A stretch of DNA of 64,000 nt, from the NCBI GenBank assembly GCA_004794785.1, contig SJOL01006496.1, positions 517,040-581,039 on the forward strand, in the 5' to 3' direction. This DNA is from Opisthorchis felineus (Eukaryota > Platyhelminthes > Trematoda > Opisthorchiida > Opisthorchiidae). The position numbers and the translations under genes are program-made. Below the pieces are notes generated by a model, which saw nothing but the letters and a program-made list of their open reading frames with translations, was not told the DNA's origin and searched no databases. Positions 35,665 to 47,993 of the stretch are shown one piece after another (the stretch's first letter is position 1; each line of letters starts with the position of its first letter).

Positions 35665-38600
35665 CTAAGATGCAAATTAAACATTGATAAATGAAAGCAG
35701 CTTTTTCTCGGTACGTAAAAATGAATAAGAACGACAAAGTGTTGTTTGTGAGGCCATTCGAATTGGCTACTAAGAATTGGAAACCTAGGGTTAGTCGAGG
35801 TCTCTTAATTCTTCACTGGATTTTTGACCACATAAATTAGTTGTCGGTAGTGATTCCGCTAAAATTATTTGCCAAAATGGAGATATCGATGGTCCATACG
35901 TATTTCACGCGAAGCTCAACTACTAAGACACTGTTCATTTGGATTCGGTGACAAATAACTGAGTTTGGTGGATCTCGATATTTTTCACATCGTGCATCCT
36001 TCTCAGTATATCAGGAAAAATCAACCACCCTGGATTTTTGCTGACCACAACCAGATATCGTAAATGATACGAAACCCGTGCATAAAAACATTTCCCTAAT
36101 ATCAGCTGATTAATGTTTTACTAATGAAACTCACAACAGGCTTTAATGAAACCAAGATCTCCGTTACAAAGCATGTCAACTGATGAAGAAGTCACGGTGG
36201 CGGATTTCCAGGAATCGCGAGGGGGGCGTTGATAGCGATACAAGACGTGTTACTTCCGTGTCCAAATGACTTGGTTTCTTTACTTTAATTTGTGGTAGGT
36301 CGAAAAGTCTGACAGACAAATGCATGCCAGCACGAACTTGGGTAATTCACAGATGAAACACCTTGCTAATTTACGACATGAAATTCAAAGCAACAACCAA
36401 AATTCACCATTTACTTACGTCTCACAGGGGCTTATACCTTCCGTTATGTACTAGAAGCTACTAACGACCCAACACTGAAACCCGAAAGGCTTAACCAACG
36501 AAACGGTTTTGTGATCTACCAAGAAAACAACCCGTAGACGGAATACAGACTCAAAAGACACGGTCCTCACGTAACAAAGAGTAACCTTTCACCAGGGACA
36601 CCATCATCATCAAAGACGGCAACATCAGTGTTGACATTGACGCTTCACTGCCGTCCAACCACAAGATCCATCTAATTATATGTAAAGCAATAGAGTGAAA
36701 AGAAAAGAATGTGTGAGGGGAGCGACCTGGTGCTAGCCTATCGCAAGCATTCTGAGATGCCTACACCTCCAAGCGTTCAATCAGACAAGCTGGAAGGAAA
36801 ACGACGGCACTTACATCGACTAGCCATCAGTTCTTGCAATTTCTCCGACCAAGCGCAGCGCATCCTAGAAGACGTACCGCAACAACACCCAAGCTCTTCG
36901 TAATCTCTTTCACGACCTTCTACCAAGTCATACGTTATCCACCTCCCTGTTTGCACCATTCTGAAAGAGCCATGAAGAATAACACTCGTCTCCGTAGACG
37001 CTCTTTCGGCATGCGCAGCACATGGCCGAGTCACCGCAGTTGGTGGAGCTGGATGTTCTCCGCGACTGAAGTACCTGCTGCACAACCAAATACCCGTTTT
37101 ATAATCAACTCGTTACGAATTCGTTGACGCCATACAGCACCAGCAACACCTCTGAGGCATTGGCGGTCAAAAACCTGAATACGCCTCACATCATCTGTCA
37201 GCAGAGGCCATGTTTCGCAACCATGCAACAACAAAGCCCATACTGTAGCCTGGTACACGCGAATCTTGAAAGCAAGCGATAAGCCATTTTGGCCCCCCAA
37301 GTAACCCAAATCAGCAATCGTGATTCGATCCTTTGAGATTCATGTACTGAATTCATCAGACACACTTCCGTCAGGGCTAATTCAACTACCAGTGTATATA
37401 AAATTCTCCAAAACCTCCGAAGGTTCTCCTTGAGTTGTAAGGGGTATGTTCACAGACTGCATGACTGCACTCTGAAGATGCAAGACCCATGCCGAAAGGC
37501 GGTATAGCGGTGGTCAGTTTATTTAACAGGGCTTGTGCTTCGCCTTCGTCTTCAGAAATGAAGACGATATCGTCTGCGTACTCCAGGTCGACAAGATTCT
37601 CACAGGCAACGATTTGAACACCGAGGTTTCGAAGAAGTTCCAACATTCGCCCCATCATTTCATTAAACACGAGGATGAACAAGAACGCAGAGAGTGAATA
37701 TCCTTGTTGGACACCATTTCTTGTAGGGAAGCTTGTAAACGGCTCACCATACACTCATATGCCTAGAAATGTGGATATGTGGATCGGGTTATGTTCACAA
37801 ACTTCTGGAACACAACCGGCTGGGCAAGTGTAGTTAACAGCACTGACCGATCGACAGAGTCAAACGCACCCTTGGAATCAAGGGACACCAAGATTGTGGG
37901 TCGTCTGTACACATGGCTTTGCTCTAACACCTGACAAAGCGCACAGATGTAGTCAACGCAGCCTCTACCCGGTCGAAATCCCGCTTGATGCTCACGGGTC
38001 AAGGATTCGCGTGCCGCCCTAAGACGACGGAGTATCCGTAACGTCAGAAGCCTTGTTAAAACAGGAGTCAAGCTGATACCTCTAAGGTTACTGCATTCAG
38101 CGCGAGTACCCTTTTTGGAAATAAGCACTATTATCGACTCACTCCAGTTATCTGGAATGGTCTTTTTCTCCCACATAGACCCAAATGGGCTAAAGAGGCA
38201 ACGACTGAAATATTCACTGCCATTTTTGAATAGAGTCGGTAGGGGGGAGGGCGAGATAGACCAGTGGTTTGCTGACCAAGGGCACGATGACGCTTGAGTA
38301 GAGACATACACTCGGACACTCTTGAGGATGAAGGGGGCTTCATGTTCACAGTCCACCTTTCTGTTGAAAGCCGGTATTCCGGATGAGATAGCAGGTAGCA
38401 GGTAGCCAACTGAACTGTTGTTCGAAGAACTGTGCCCAACGGTTCTGATGTCCTACTTTGCTGGATACCAAAGAGCCATTCCGGTCCCTGATAGTTTCAT
38501 TGACAAGAGGCTTCCGAGGAGCAGTCGAACGAATGAAGTAGAACGGCCTACGGACGTTTCCAGCATTTTTCGCATCTTCCATTTATTCGGCCTTTCAGGT

Positions 38601-41600
38601 TCACCAAGCTTCTAGGTCCCCATGGACGCTGGTTCACCTGGCATCGGATGATACGTTGGATTGAGTTGTGGTTGCGGCCAGGAGGAATGTCGCCAGGCCT
38701 CCAGCAAAGCCACGGTCCTACTAGAAATCCAATGTTTTGATGAGGTTGGCTGGGTTGTACCACAAACGGAAGTTGCGGTTTTGAGTACCGCTTCGGATAT
38801 CTGCTCCCAATGGTCATTAATATCCGACTTCGGACAATCCGACAAGCTTTCGAGGAGCCGGTTTTGATAAGTTCGTCTGATTTCCGGATCCACTAGCTTC
38901 TCAATAGCTAAGTGAGGTGTGCGCGGTTTGCGTAGACCTGAAAAGAGAAAGGAAAAGCAACGACGCACAAATGCATGGTCGGAGTCCACGCTGGTATTCC
39001 AGAAAGAGCGGCAGGCAGTGGTCGACCATCGCCACCGGCAGCTATCGGCGATGTGGTCTATCTGGATTCGGGAGTGGTTCGTTGATGGGTACCACGTTGT
39101 CAGACGATTTCCGCCGTTCCGGAAACTGGTACTGCAAAGGAACAATCTGTGATCGGTACATATCTGAAGCAGGAGCTCTCTGTTGTCCGTGCGTCTCCTA
39201 TCCAACTCAAGACGATCACCCCATTGGGCCTGAGCAGCGTTTACTCTACCAATTTGGGCATTCATATCACCAGCAACCACAACTATGTCTGAGCTTTTAG
39301 TTCGTTGTGAAAAAGCACCTAGAGCGTCATAGAAACTGCATCTGGCAGATTCAGAGCTACAGTCCGTTGGGGCGTAAGCAGACACAACAAACAGTGTGCG
39401 ATGAACCTCACTTTCTCACGATTCTTTCAAAGACGTGGCCACACGAACCGCGCAGAGACGACCATCAACGGGTACGCAATCACGTACAGACGCTTCCACT
39501 TGGTCATCAATACAATACCCAGCTGCAGCGGCCTGGAGGAGAGTGAGGGGTAGCAAGTTGAATCACAGTACTTGTGTCCGTCTCTGACAGACGCCATACA
39601 TCAATGCAGAGGGAATCCAATGTATGAGCGAGAGCAGCTCACTGTCTGGCTGCTTCAGTATGCGAACATTAAAAGTAGCTATGCAAACAGACTTCGAAGT
39701 GTCTAGGGTTGTTACTGAAGTCGAACACAGAAGCTGCAGTTGAGCGTGATGCATGGCGAAAAAAGCGATCAATCCTAGTGCCCGGATCTGTGGAGAGGGT
39801 ATGCAAATGAGAGCGCTGTAGGGTAGAATAGGGAATACATGAAAGTGTAAGAAGAGAGGCGTTAGCAGTAGCATGTTTACGCCTACTCGCCCTGTTGCAT
39901 GCAGCAAATAAGACGACCCGTCCGGCGACACCACGCGACGGCCGATGTGGAGTGAAAGTATTATTAGTTGTCAGCGCATTGATTGTACGTGGGCTGGGAT
40001 ATTTTGAGGGCGCCCAGACCTAGAGGGGAGGAGGATTAGGGTTCTCGACCAAAGCCTTTGGCTTGAAAGCCGGACTGCAAGGCAGTGGTGTGTGGCGGAA
40101 AATGCAAGTGTATTACCACTTTGGCAGAACAAGTCGCCAGACATGATCCAACCCCTAATCTGGAGAGCCAGGAGGGTGCGTTGGTCTGCCCTCTAACCAG
40201 TGACCAACCTGGTATGAGGGACTCCAAGGGTGTCCCACGGACATCACCCAGTATAGCCTAATGCGTCGGGGAGGCACACAAACCGTCACACCACGGTAGG
40301 GTCCGGTCTCTTTGAGACGTCACATTAATAAGTACTGTTCTACGGCCCCAGCCTTATGTCCCTTCAGAATCAGTGTTTACGCTGAAATAGCGTTAACTAC
40401 CCCTTTTGGTTCAAGGTTGATTTTTATCATCATTCAGAAATAAAACCATTGAAGCTGTAAGCGGTGAGGCTTGCTTCGCAGCTGACAGCTGATTACTGAT
40501 TATTAGACGGAAAACGGTGCAAATGTCGCCATGTTGCCGCTTATCTCGTATTGCCACCCTGCATCGGTTTGGAAGGAAAAGGGCACCGACTCCGACAGGT
40601 TAGTTGTTTGAATATCCTATTATTGGTACTTCAAGCGTCAAACACGGCGATTAAAGTCAAAGAGACGCAGACGGCCACAACACAGTCACCAGTAGATCAG
40701 ATATAAGATGTTGAACGAATGACAAACTGCTAAATTCAATTAGACGTCTAGCAAGAATGGAAAATAAATTCGAACCAAGAAAGGCTCGTATGGTGGACAT
40801 ATACTGAGACCATGAACATTCCATCTAATACTGCAGTTCGAGACTGGGAAGTGTTTCCGCAAATGTCTGCAATTCCCGAGAATTTGGACACCGGCGGTTA
40901 ATCTATAGGGTGCGATCCGCCCATGTTATAGAGCGTGGTAAGAAACTCCTTCTGGAGCGTCGTGTTAGGTGGTGTTATAATTGCTTTCCATAATAAGACA
41001 AACTCACAATATGGTGTCGGTAACTTCATCATCCGGTGAAGTGGCAGCGAACAAGTTGGTATACGCGGTTACATATGCACATAGCTCATTCAATAAGGAC
41101 TCCGTTATCGAGTTGGCAAAGTGCAACATATCCTGGGAACAGAGTGAAAGAAGGGGGTCATGGAGTTATTTGCATGTATGCAGATTGGTTAGCATAATTT
41201 TTAAACGCCAAGAATGAAATTAACCTGCCAGTGAAATCGGTCGGCGCATAGCTCCTAATGAACGCGTTGGAATCCTGCGGCTTGAAATACCACCAGGTCA
41301 CTCAAGCCTATCGGGACAGATAAGGTGGGCTCTTCAGGTGGCAGTTTACTTCCCACGATTCATTAGGAGTAAGAGCCTTCCCATAAATTTAACTAAAAAG
41401 TCTATTCGAAAATTCTTGTCTGCCATAAATAGCAACAGTATTTTTCCTTCATGTTGAACATTACAGCGAGGCCATTCTAACGTCCGCGCAGTCCCTTCAG
41501 CAGGAGACCAGTCCGCAATTTTGCCCTTGTGAGGTACGTATTGCGTAGCCGAAAGTGTGTAGCTGAGTGTTTCTACAGCGAGAAAGTAATTCACAATGTG

Positions 41601-41845
41601 GTAACCGAAGCAAAGGTATTAATGTGAACCGGCATCCAACGTGGAGATCAGTAGACTAATTAAAAATATGATATCCTTCTTGGATATAGGAGCATTTTGC
41701 AAGGCAATCAGTACCGCAAATAAGTCTTGAAAGAACTCAGGCTATGCCAGTAATTTCGAAAGTTTCTACTTCCAGACAGATTATGTTGTATAACTTTAAC
41801 GGTGTTTGACCTTTTACTAAGTGAAACGAGGCAGCCCGAACTTAC
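35665..41845 (-). other. VPS51: VPS51 intronic interval with a LINE and an unlocated linker exon
   Basis: Phase analysis requires at least one short exon here, covering roughly the human LCQVAAAYQELF stretch. I did not find it. Most of the middle is the RTE LINE at 36690-40330. Confidence 0.55.
36690..40330 (-). mobile_element. nearly complete RTE-type LINE
   Basis: About 3.6 kb, sense to VPS51. A 5' leader (about 40330-39950) precedes the protein region. The endonuclease begins near 39690 (CIATFNVRILKQ) and has a clean 257-codon frame (39385-38612) with SAYAPTD, GDMNAQIGR and the SDH box in VDSDHAF. The reverse transcriptase runs from 38360 to 37390 with IPDNWSESIIVLISKKGT, GFRPGRGCVDY, a SKGAFDSVDR block and YADD. 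The C-terminal part (37310-36780) has LLLHGCETWPLL, FDRQCLRG and RWLGHVLRM. Several frameshifts separate these, so it cannot make one polyprotein, but all catalytic boxes except the first Asp region (DSKGAFD for DIKAAFD) look normal. Confidence 0.9.
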
Positions 41846-42020
41846 CATACGAAGAAAATTCGAATGGTCTGCACCCTGGAGGGCGCCTGTGCTTCTAGGG
41901 ACAGTAAACTGCGCAGTCTCTGATTGTTCACTACGATCCGGTGCATCAGACGAAGAGCCCTCCTCGGACAATTCTTTTAACTGTAAATCCACAACGATCG
42001 CCTGTAATCGGTCTCGAGCG
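41846..42020 (-). CDS. VPS51: VPS51 exon, ARDRLQ block
   Basis: The exon follows a TTTTTTTCCAAG acceptor, opens with one base completing a codon and ends in phase 0 at ATG/GTAAGT. ARDRLQAIVVDLQLKEL aligns with human ARGRLEKELRNLEAEL. The remainder is an acidic Ser-rich linker ending SNFLRM, in the place of human GSGFVGG. Confidence 0.82.
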
Positions 42021-43309
42021 CTTGGAAAAAAACGAATCCAAAGTATTTATCAGAAGGAACGTCGGAGAGCAAGGCTGGCTTTAAAAATGAATCAATGAGA
42101 AAAAATGCGTAACATTTTCACACGGATACTGAGTAGCTGTTTTCGAACGGATAGTATTCAGAGCACACTGGTGCTAGCAAATCACCGTTTCGATGAAATT
42201 CTGTGGCGATGAATAGAACGCAAGTCAGAAGACTTCAGTTGAGATGCACATCACATTTGTTTCCGACATTAACGGAACACAGAATGCACGGCAAAAGGTG
42301 CTGTCGTTTTCACCAGGCTGAACCAACATCGTTACTTAATGGTTCGGTTCAGTAACTAAGGATTGGCTAGAGTTACTGCTTTACCAAACTTTGTTCTGGA
42401 AATAGACTTGCTAGAAATTCCAACGTCGTTTACAACAGTTATTTGAACTTTCGATAGGATGCTATGCCACCAAAGGGCCCAATAGCCACCAGTTCTATCG
42501 ACAGAACAATCGCGCTGGAATTCGAGCAAAGCGATATAAATTACCTTTGTACCGCAACACCATCACCAGTGTCCAGTTCAGACATCCGTTGATCAAGATC
42601 GATTTCACTTTTTAAGACGTACTAAATAAGTAAATCAGGTTTTGGGAGTTCATGTAAGCACACCGACTGTAACTGACAGTGCTAGTACCGTGATGAAACA
42701 AAAAGTACACCATATCAACAGCTTTGCGGCGATCTCTGCAACGAATAGTTGTTCATAAACGATTCTCCAGAAGACACAACAACAAAAGGAACACAAGGGT
42801 GAATCTGTCCTTGGTGTTGTTACCCTCCATACAAGATAACGTCAAAAGTGAGCAACGCAGTGACCTACAAGGCAAACACCTCTACTTATGCATAGAAAGT
42901 GGCGAGAAAACAACCCTTTCAAGCCATGACGAGCCTGACATTACACATTTAGTTGCACTTATAAAAACTTTAAACCAGTATCAGAAGCCCGCCTGTCTAA
43001 AAAACCGCTCTGTGAAGATCCCCTCCGTCTAATACGAACGTATGACAGCATGACAGCGCGTTGCACTTGAAAAATTCAAGCTGCCCATCGGAACCTCTCT
43101 AATACGTGCAATTTGGCAAGGCTTTTTGGAGGCCGTGTAAGAAAGGGAGTATTTTAACTGGATGAAAATGTTCTCACCTTTCAACAAATGCTGATGAAAG
43201 CTTGGGTGTTCGTAATCCGAGGTTTTTGAGAAGCTTTAGACTTGAATAAATTTCCCCAGCGTCGGTCTACATGAAAACCTCGTAATATCAATAGAATGAG
43301 CTCACGTAC
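42021..43309 (-). other. VPS51: VPS51 intronic interval with an unlocated linker exon
   Basis: The exon at 43310 ends in phase 0 but the next one found needs two preceding bases. The human [21 protein letters not shown] stretch is also missing. A short exon is expected here but was not found. No transposon was recognised. Confidence 0.5.
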
Positions 43310-43513
43310 GGCTCGCTCAAATTGTGCCCAAAATCTTCGTTGTATGTCCACAACCACTTGAAAGCAGTCCTTCCTTATGGTTTTGAAAGAGGGAGTGGTG
43401 TGGTACATCTTCAAAATCAGTTTGGTCTGATTCAGATCTTCTACGGCAGACTCCCACTGACCGTTGAGAACAAATGTTCGAAGACGGCCCGGTAGTTCTA
43501 CAAGATGCTTGAG
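43310..43513 (-). CDS. VPS51: VPS51 exon 3
   Basis: The exon starts after CACGGCAG with LKHLVELPGRLRTFVLNGQW and continues through a TPSFKTIRKDC block to RRFWAQFERA, aligning with human [20 protein letters not shown] and LPSFRAIQDDC. The donor chosen is GCC/GTACGT. A stronger GTGAGC donor four bases further on (exon end 43306) would change the phase. Confidence 0.9.
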
Positions 43514-43558
43514 CTGCCGTGAATTTCGCATGAACTGGCAAGTAATATTGAAACTCAC

Positions 43559-43714
43559 CTTATTTAATGAATGTTGGGTTGCGCTGAGCGTCTTCAGCTT
43601 ATCCTGTTCTCCTAATAGGCGCTCCTTAATCTTCTCTGACAACGAACCAATGGAAGCCATATTTTTCACCAAGCAGTTCATTTCATTTTCAACGTATTTG
43701 AAATCGGCTTTCAT
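43559..43714 (-). CDS. VPS51: VPS51 exon 2
   Basis: 52 codons in phase 0, starting MKADFKYVENEMNCLVKNM and ending at AAG/GTGAGT. It aligns with human MKNDFRKMEDEMDRLATNM. The introns either side are 39 bp (43715-43753) and 45 bp (43514-43558). It belongs to the Vps51/Vps67 N-terminal helical domain. Confidence 0.94.
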
Positions 43715-43753
43715 CTTACAAAAAGGAATGCGAAAATTACAACATCAACTCAC

Positions 43754-44083
43754 CATTTGTATTGTGTCCGTCGCACTGATGAATTTGCTGTAGTTATCAT
43801 ACATCAAGGTTTGCATTTCCGAATCCAGATTGCGAATTTGCTCAGTTAATACCTTCTCTTCCAACACCAAGTCGGACAGATCTTTTTCACGCAAGTGTTT
43901 CTCCATATACAACTGAGTGTTGAATGCCTGACCGTCTATATTGTAAACGTCCGTTTGTGCGTCGATCTCACGTGGTCGCGAGTTTTGACTGTCAACATGC
44001 TGGTAATTGGGTGCATCTGGTGTCCCCCTGTAAAACTGTAATAACTGGTCTTTGGTAACCCGTCTGCGTCCGTCTTCACTCAT
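43754..44083 (-). CDS. VPS51: VPS51 exon 1 (start codon)
   Basis: 110 codons from ATG at 44083 to ATG/GTGAGT. A KDQLLQFYRG block near residue 11 and the segment around residues 83-110 (RNLDSEMQTLMYDNYSKF, then ISATDTIQM) are hallmarks of the family (human RALDSDMQTLVYENYNKF). The start was chosen because it gives the expected short N-terminus. A TTTTTCCAG splice acceptor lies only four bases upstream of the ATG. Confidence 0.93.
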
Positions 44084-44110
44084 TGCCCTGGAAAAATGGA
44101 GGGTTATACA
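44084..44110 (-). promoter_or_regulatory. splice acceptor just upstream of the VPS51 ATG
   Basis: On the minus strand a pyrimidine-rich CATTTTTCCAG ends at 44088, leaving four bases before the ATG. It is either the end of a 5' UTR intron or a spliced-leader trans-splice site; flatworms use spliced leaders on many mRNAs. The sequence alone does not decide between these. Confidence 0.6.
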
Positions 44111-45013
44111 TCAACTAAAGAAGCACGACATCAAGTGAAAAAAAGTCAACTCGCACCCTAAGCTTACTTTTTTACAATCTTTAAGTTATCTTAGTCCATC
44201 CTACGGCACCTAAATGCTAACGGCCATGGCTGTACAGCTAAGGGAGCTAACTCTTGTGAAAGAATGGCCAGTGGCACAATATAATAGGCGAAAGTCCCAT
44301 GCCTATAGAAATCCAATAAGTATCGAACCAACCACGTTTAATGTGCTCATACTGATGTGTTCAGGACAAGTAGGCACAACCAATGGGTTGAGTACCCTCA
44401 CCAGTGATATCTGCTGTTTTCGAAAGAATCGCACCAAGGCCTAAACTAGATAATTCGCTTGAACCTGCTACATAACCACAACAAAATCCATTGCACGCCT
44501 CCATTAAGGAACCTTGAAAGATATGCGAGCTTTGACAACGCCCTGGGCGATCCAGCAGAATATGAGCTGATCAAATGGTACCTTGTCAACAGCCTATTGC
44601 CATATGAGCTGTATGGGTTCACACTCTGCTGATAGAAATCGAAACAAGAAACAGTTTCTGTGCGTTGTGTGTGCGTCTGGACCGATAAACCAACAGTCCA
44701 GAGTTAACCAGAGATGCCTTCTAACAAAGACTACATGGCCTGCTACAAAAGTCCCCTAGAAGAGATACTCTGGCCCAAGCCGAGGACCTAAACGCACGGA
44801 TCGGTCGCCTTTCTTTAAGCGGCATCTGTTTGAGAGATTGGTCTAGATGATGGACATTGAGATAACAGTGCCAGACCTTTCGGCTTGTGATCAGACTACC
44901 AACAAAAGCCCCAGCTTCGGACACTGCAAGCACCGATGAACCAAGTGGTAGTCGCCTCCTAAACATTAGTGTAGAGTGTGGAGATGACTTATAGAGCTGT
45001 CTATTAAACGGTG

Positions 45014-45014
<1 letters not shown>
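44111..45014. other. region upstream of VPS51
   Basis: It should contain the VPS51 promoter on the minus strand. No TATA box or other element stands out, and no other gene was recognised. Confidence 0.4.

Positions 45015-45053
<39 letters not shown>
45015..45053. repeat. (AAT)n microsatellite
   Basis: Thirteen units of AAT. It directly abuts the 3' end of the adjacent minus-strand SINE and on that strand reads as an (ATT)n tail. Confidence 0.95.
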
Positions 45054-45054
<1 letters not shown>

Positions 45055-45225
45055 GTTCGGCTGTAACACCCTTTAGGCACCTAGCTGCCATGCCACCTGA
45101 AGGAAGCACGAGGGCTGAGATACTGCCAAGTTCCCCGAGCCTAGACGGGAGCAGTCGACATACAGGGGTCGGACCTTCCAGTCATTAATTTCGCGCCTTA
45201 ACCACAGAGCCACCACCACTGTCGA
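45054..45225 (-). mobile_element. tRNA-derived SINE, diverged, with (ATT)n tail
   Basis: Same family as the copies at 2118 and 48477, with the body words CCTCGTGCTTCCTTCAGGTG and GCTAGGTGCC. The A box has one change and the B box is broken (GTCCGACCCC), so it should be silent. Confidence 0.8.
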
Positions 45226-46633
45226 GCCTAAAATTGTGGAATGACTGGGAAGTACGTCTGCATCTTGAACGTCCCATAACGCAAAACGACGAAAGAATCA
45301 GGGAGTAAGGTAAGCTTCCGTAGTCCTTTTGTCTTTAGTGGAGTGAGACAACGCTGCTCATTTCACCAGTTCCCTTCAAAGCTGTGAAGATCATAAGACG
45401 TTGGTATTGGATTTCACCGAGGTAAAAGGGGTCTATACCTGAAATATGCCTATGATGTTAGTGAGAATCCGCGCTCACACTTGCCTCTGGTAGTAGCAGA
45501 TTGAAAGGCGTCTACCTTGCGGCTGGTAATGACAGTGGTGACTAGATCCCAAAAAGAACTGCCAATACCAGGATGGCTTTCGTCAACCTAGAAGACACGA
45601 CACCGACATGAAATCCACCTTTCCTTTAAAGGGATTATATGTTGTAACTGGCTAGCGCGGCTGCGAGGTTTCATTTCCCTTCGAGGCTGGGTGCAAAAGT
45701 GGATCAAACCGTTCCAGTTCGACATGGGATGTAAATCTGAATTATATGCCTTCACACCCACTGATATATGTGTTTGCAGGGGGGCAGTGGGCAACCTGGA
45801 TAATTCCATGGTCACCAGCACCCCGTGATTTGGAAACTCCGTGTTCACTCCACTGTACTGCAGGTCAGGTTCATCAACTCTTCTCCACGTGCAGCCCCAA
45901 TGGGGAAAACCTTCAGTCCTACCCTGGCAACCGGGCGGAATTGTGTCCTCAAACATGTCGTTGGCTTACCCTAAGCATATGTGTCCCACCCCTAGTACTC
46001 TCAAACGCGCTTTCTTATTTACTGCAGGTAAGTTCTTTTCGTTTTGATATAGACTCCACTCCACCTTCTAACACCTTATGGTGCGTGATGACGATTTCGA
46101 ACCCCCAGTTAGAAATAACAGTAAACAGTCCACACGTACTCAGGTCCTAGAACGGGCTCAACCCTTGCATTTTTGGCCCTGTGCCCCTTTAATCTGACCT
46201 GTTTTGACTTCGCAAGCTTACGTCCATCTGTCAACAGACTGGCTTGACTTGAACCTTCATCAATAACAGCAACACCAGATGATAACGCTGAACCTTGGAG
46301 ACATTTAGTTACTAAATGCTGACTTTTCGGGACGTATGTGCAAAATTAGACTGTTATGCATCATATAGTCCCCTCTTCTGACTCTATCAGTAAATTCCCT
46401 ACTCAATTTTCAAGATATAGTACAGCCTTTGCGTTCGGATGCGCTGCTACTAGTTATTTAGTAAACAAGTCGGACCTTCCCGACGTTTTTCATAACACAG
46501 CAGACCATCAAGCTCTAATAGAGGCACACACAACAAGCGGATAAGCTAAAAACTGAAGCATTCCAAAAACCCCACATTTCTTCATTGTTATCTTTCAACT
46601 TCCTCCCTGTTGGACTAAAAAAACATCCTACTA
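45226..46633. other. unassigned DNA with overlapping open frames
   Basis: Opposed frames of about 120-135 codons occur at 45588-45956 (-) and 45746-46150 (+). Neither matches a family I know. Their overlap suggests a repeat of biased composition and not two genes. Confidence 0.45.
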
Positions 46634-46880
46634 TTGACCCCAGCGGAGTACAGCAGAGGGCTTTGTACGGTTAGACTCGCGGTTTTATTCAATACGAGCA
46701 TACGAGATTCCAGGAGCTGTTTATTGATCACCTCCGCGTACGTTCCAACAGACCGCAGTTCCAACGTGACGAAAGGCCGATATTACTTGCAGCTGGAGGA
46801 TCTTCTAATGGGGAAGAGGCGAATACGTACCGATAGGCTGATTTTACATTTACTACAGTTCGGAGTTCCGCATGGCCCCA
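46634..46880 (+). pseudogene. RTE LINE endonuclease fragment
   Basis: The frame contains LCTVRLAVLFNTSIRDSRSC and then LLITSAYVPTDRSSN, the YAPTD region of the RTE endonuclease. The frame stays open to 47170, but the family match fades after about 46880. No catalytic motif remains. Confidence 0.65.
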
Positions 46881-47811
46881 ATTCGCAGAGGAAAGATGAC
46901 AGTAAACGACTGTCGAACCGAATTTCCAGTCCTCGGCTCTTTTTCCAAACCCGGACTGTCGACATGGTAAGCGAAATCTTGCAAGGCAGCGTCTATCTTC
47001 TAAAGTTCAAAGCAGGTTGGTCAGGTCGCCTTCGGCCATCAAAGGGGGGATTTCATACAACATTAGTGGCTACGCTGGACGACAAGTGTGCAGTCGAATC
47101 ACGAACTTGTCTGTGTCAAGACTTCCTTGCGTTTACATGGGTAACACTGAACTCATTTTCATCGGACTAATGTGGCGTACTTGTTAACATCGTCTGTCTT
47201 GGGTAGGTTTCGATGTGAACTTGCCACTGGTACCTCTGCTGCCGCTGACATTAAATTAACTATAGAAACTGGATCTTACCCATCACAGAGGAGGCTTAGC
47301 AGAATAGAGAAGCAAAAGTAGGGGCTCATCGCGAAAAAGCCCGACGGATCCGAGGAATACGACCAACGGCGAGCTACCTGGCATCTGAATATCATGCCAG
47401 AGTAGGGCACCATCAGCCGTCTCGTTAGACGCACTAATGATGATCCTCAATAAGAGTGAAAAACTTGAAAACTTGAAAAAACTTGAAAAACTTGCTTCTC
47501 TGCCTTTCAGCACAGATTGGTCACAACTGCACAAGGAAATCTCCATTGTAAATTTCAAAAACTATTCATACTACCAACAACTGCCAACGAGATTGGTCTA
47601 TCGTCTCCTGTGTAGCTCATGGAACATTAGAATGCGCAGAATGACAAAACCTTTGGCTGGGCAGACCGGTTAGGTAACGGCAGAATGCGCACCACTGGGA
47701 CAAGTCACGTGCCATGTTCTGTGGGGTTCCCAGCTACGTACAAAGAGGAGCACGACAGCCTTAGAGAGGGGGCGCAATAGCAGCTCTTGACTCTAGCCGT
47801 TTTGATTCCGA
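46881..47811. other. unassigned DNA with a short tandem tract
   Basis: At 47457-47494 the unit AAAACTTG repeats imperfectly about four times. Nothing else was recognised. Confidence 0.5.
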
Positions 47812-47993
47812 GCTCGAGAGAACTCAGTGGTTAAGGAGCGAACTTACCAACCAGAAGTTCCATCGTTCGAACCTAACCTCAGCATCTCGACTGCTCTTGT
47901 CTCGGCTTGTACAACCTGGCAGTGTCTCAGTCCTCGTATTGCCGTTAGGTGGCATCCCAGCTGTACAACGAAAAGGTATCATAGTTGAAGCAC
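47812..47993 (+). mobile_element. tRNA-derived SINE, diverged
   Basis: The only plus-strand copy of the family. Its B box, GTTCGAACC, is intact; the A box is altered (GAACTCAGTGG). Body words GTGGTTAAGG and CAGCATCTCGACTG match the 48.5 kb copy. Confidence 0.78.

Larger units (their letters stand above)
11818..44083 (-). other. VPS51: VPS51 gene, whole locus
   Basis: The gene encodes the Vps51 subunit of the GARP complex (with VPS52, VPS53 and VPS54) and of EARP, multisubunit tethers for endosome-derived vesicles at the trans-Golgi and recycling endosomes. Thirteen exons were placed by reading along the family protein and checking splice sites; they total about 920 codons against 782 in human. 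Where consecutive exons were both found, donor and acceptor phases agree at every junction except those flanking three unlocated linker exons. The first two introns are 39 and 45 bp; later ones reach about 6 kb and are full of retroelements. No exon has a stop or frameshift, so the gene looks functional. Confidence 0.92.

Noticed and set aside
45588..46150. Two opposed open frames as genes
   Set aside because: They overlap on opposite strands, lack a family match and look like a repeat of biased composition.
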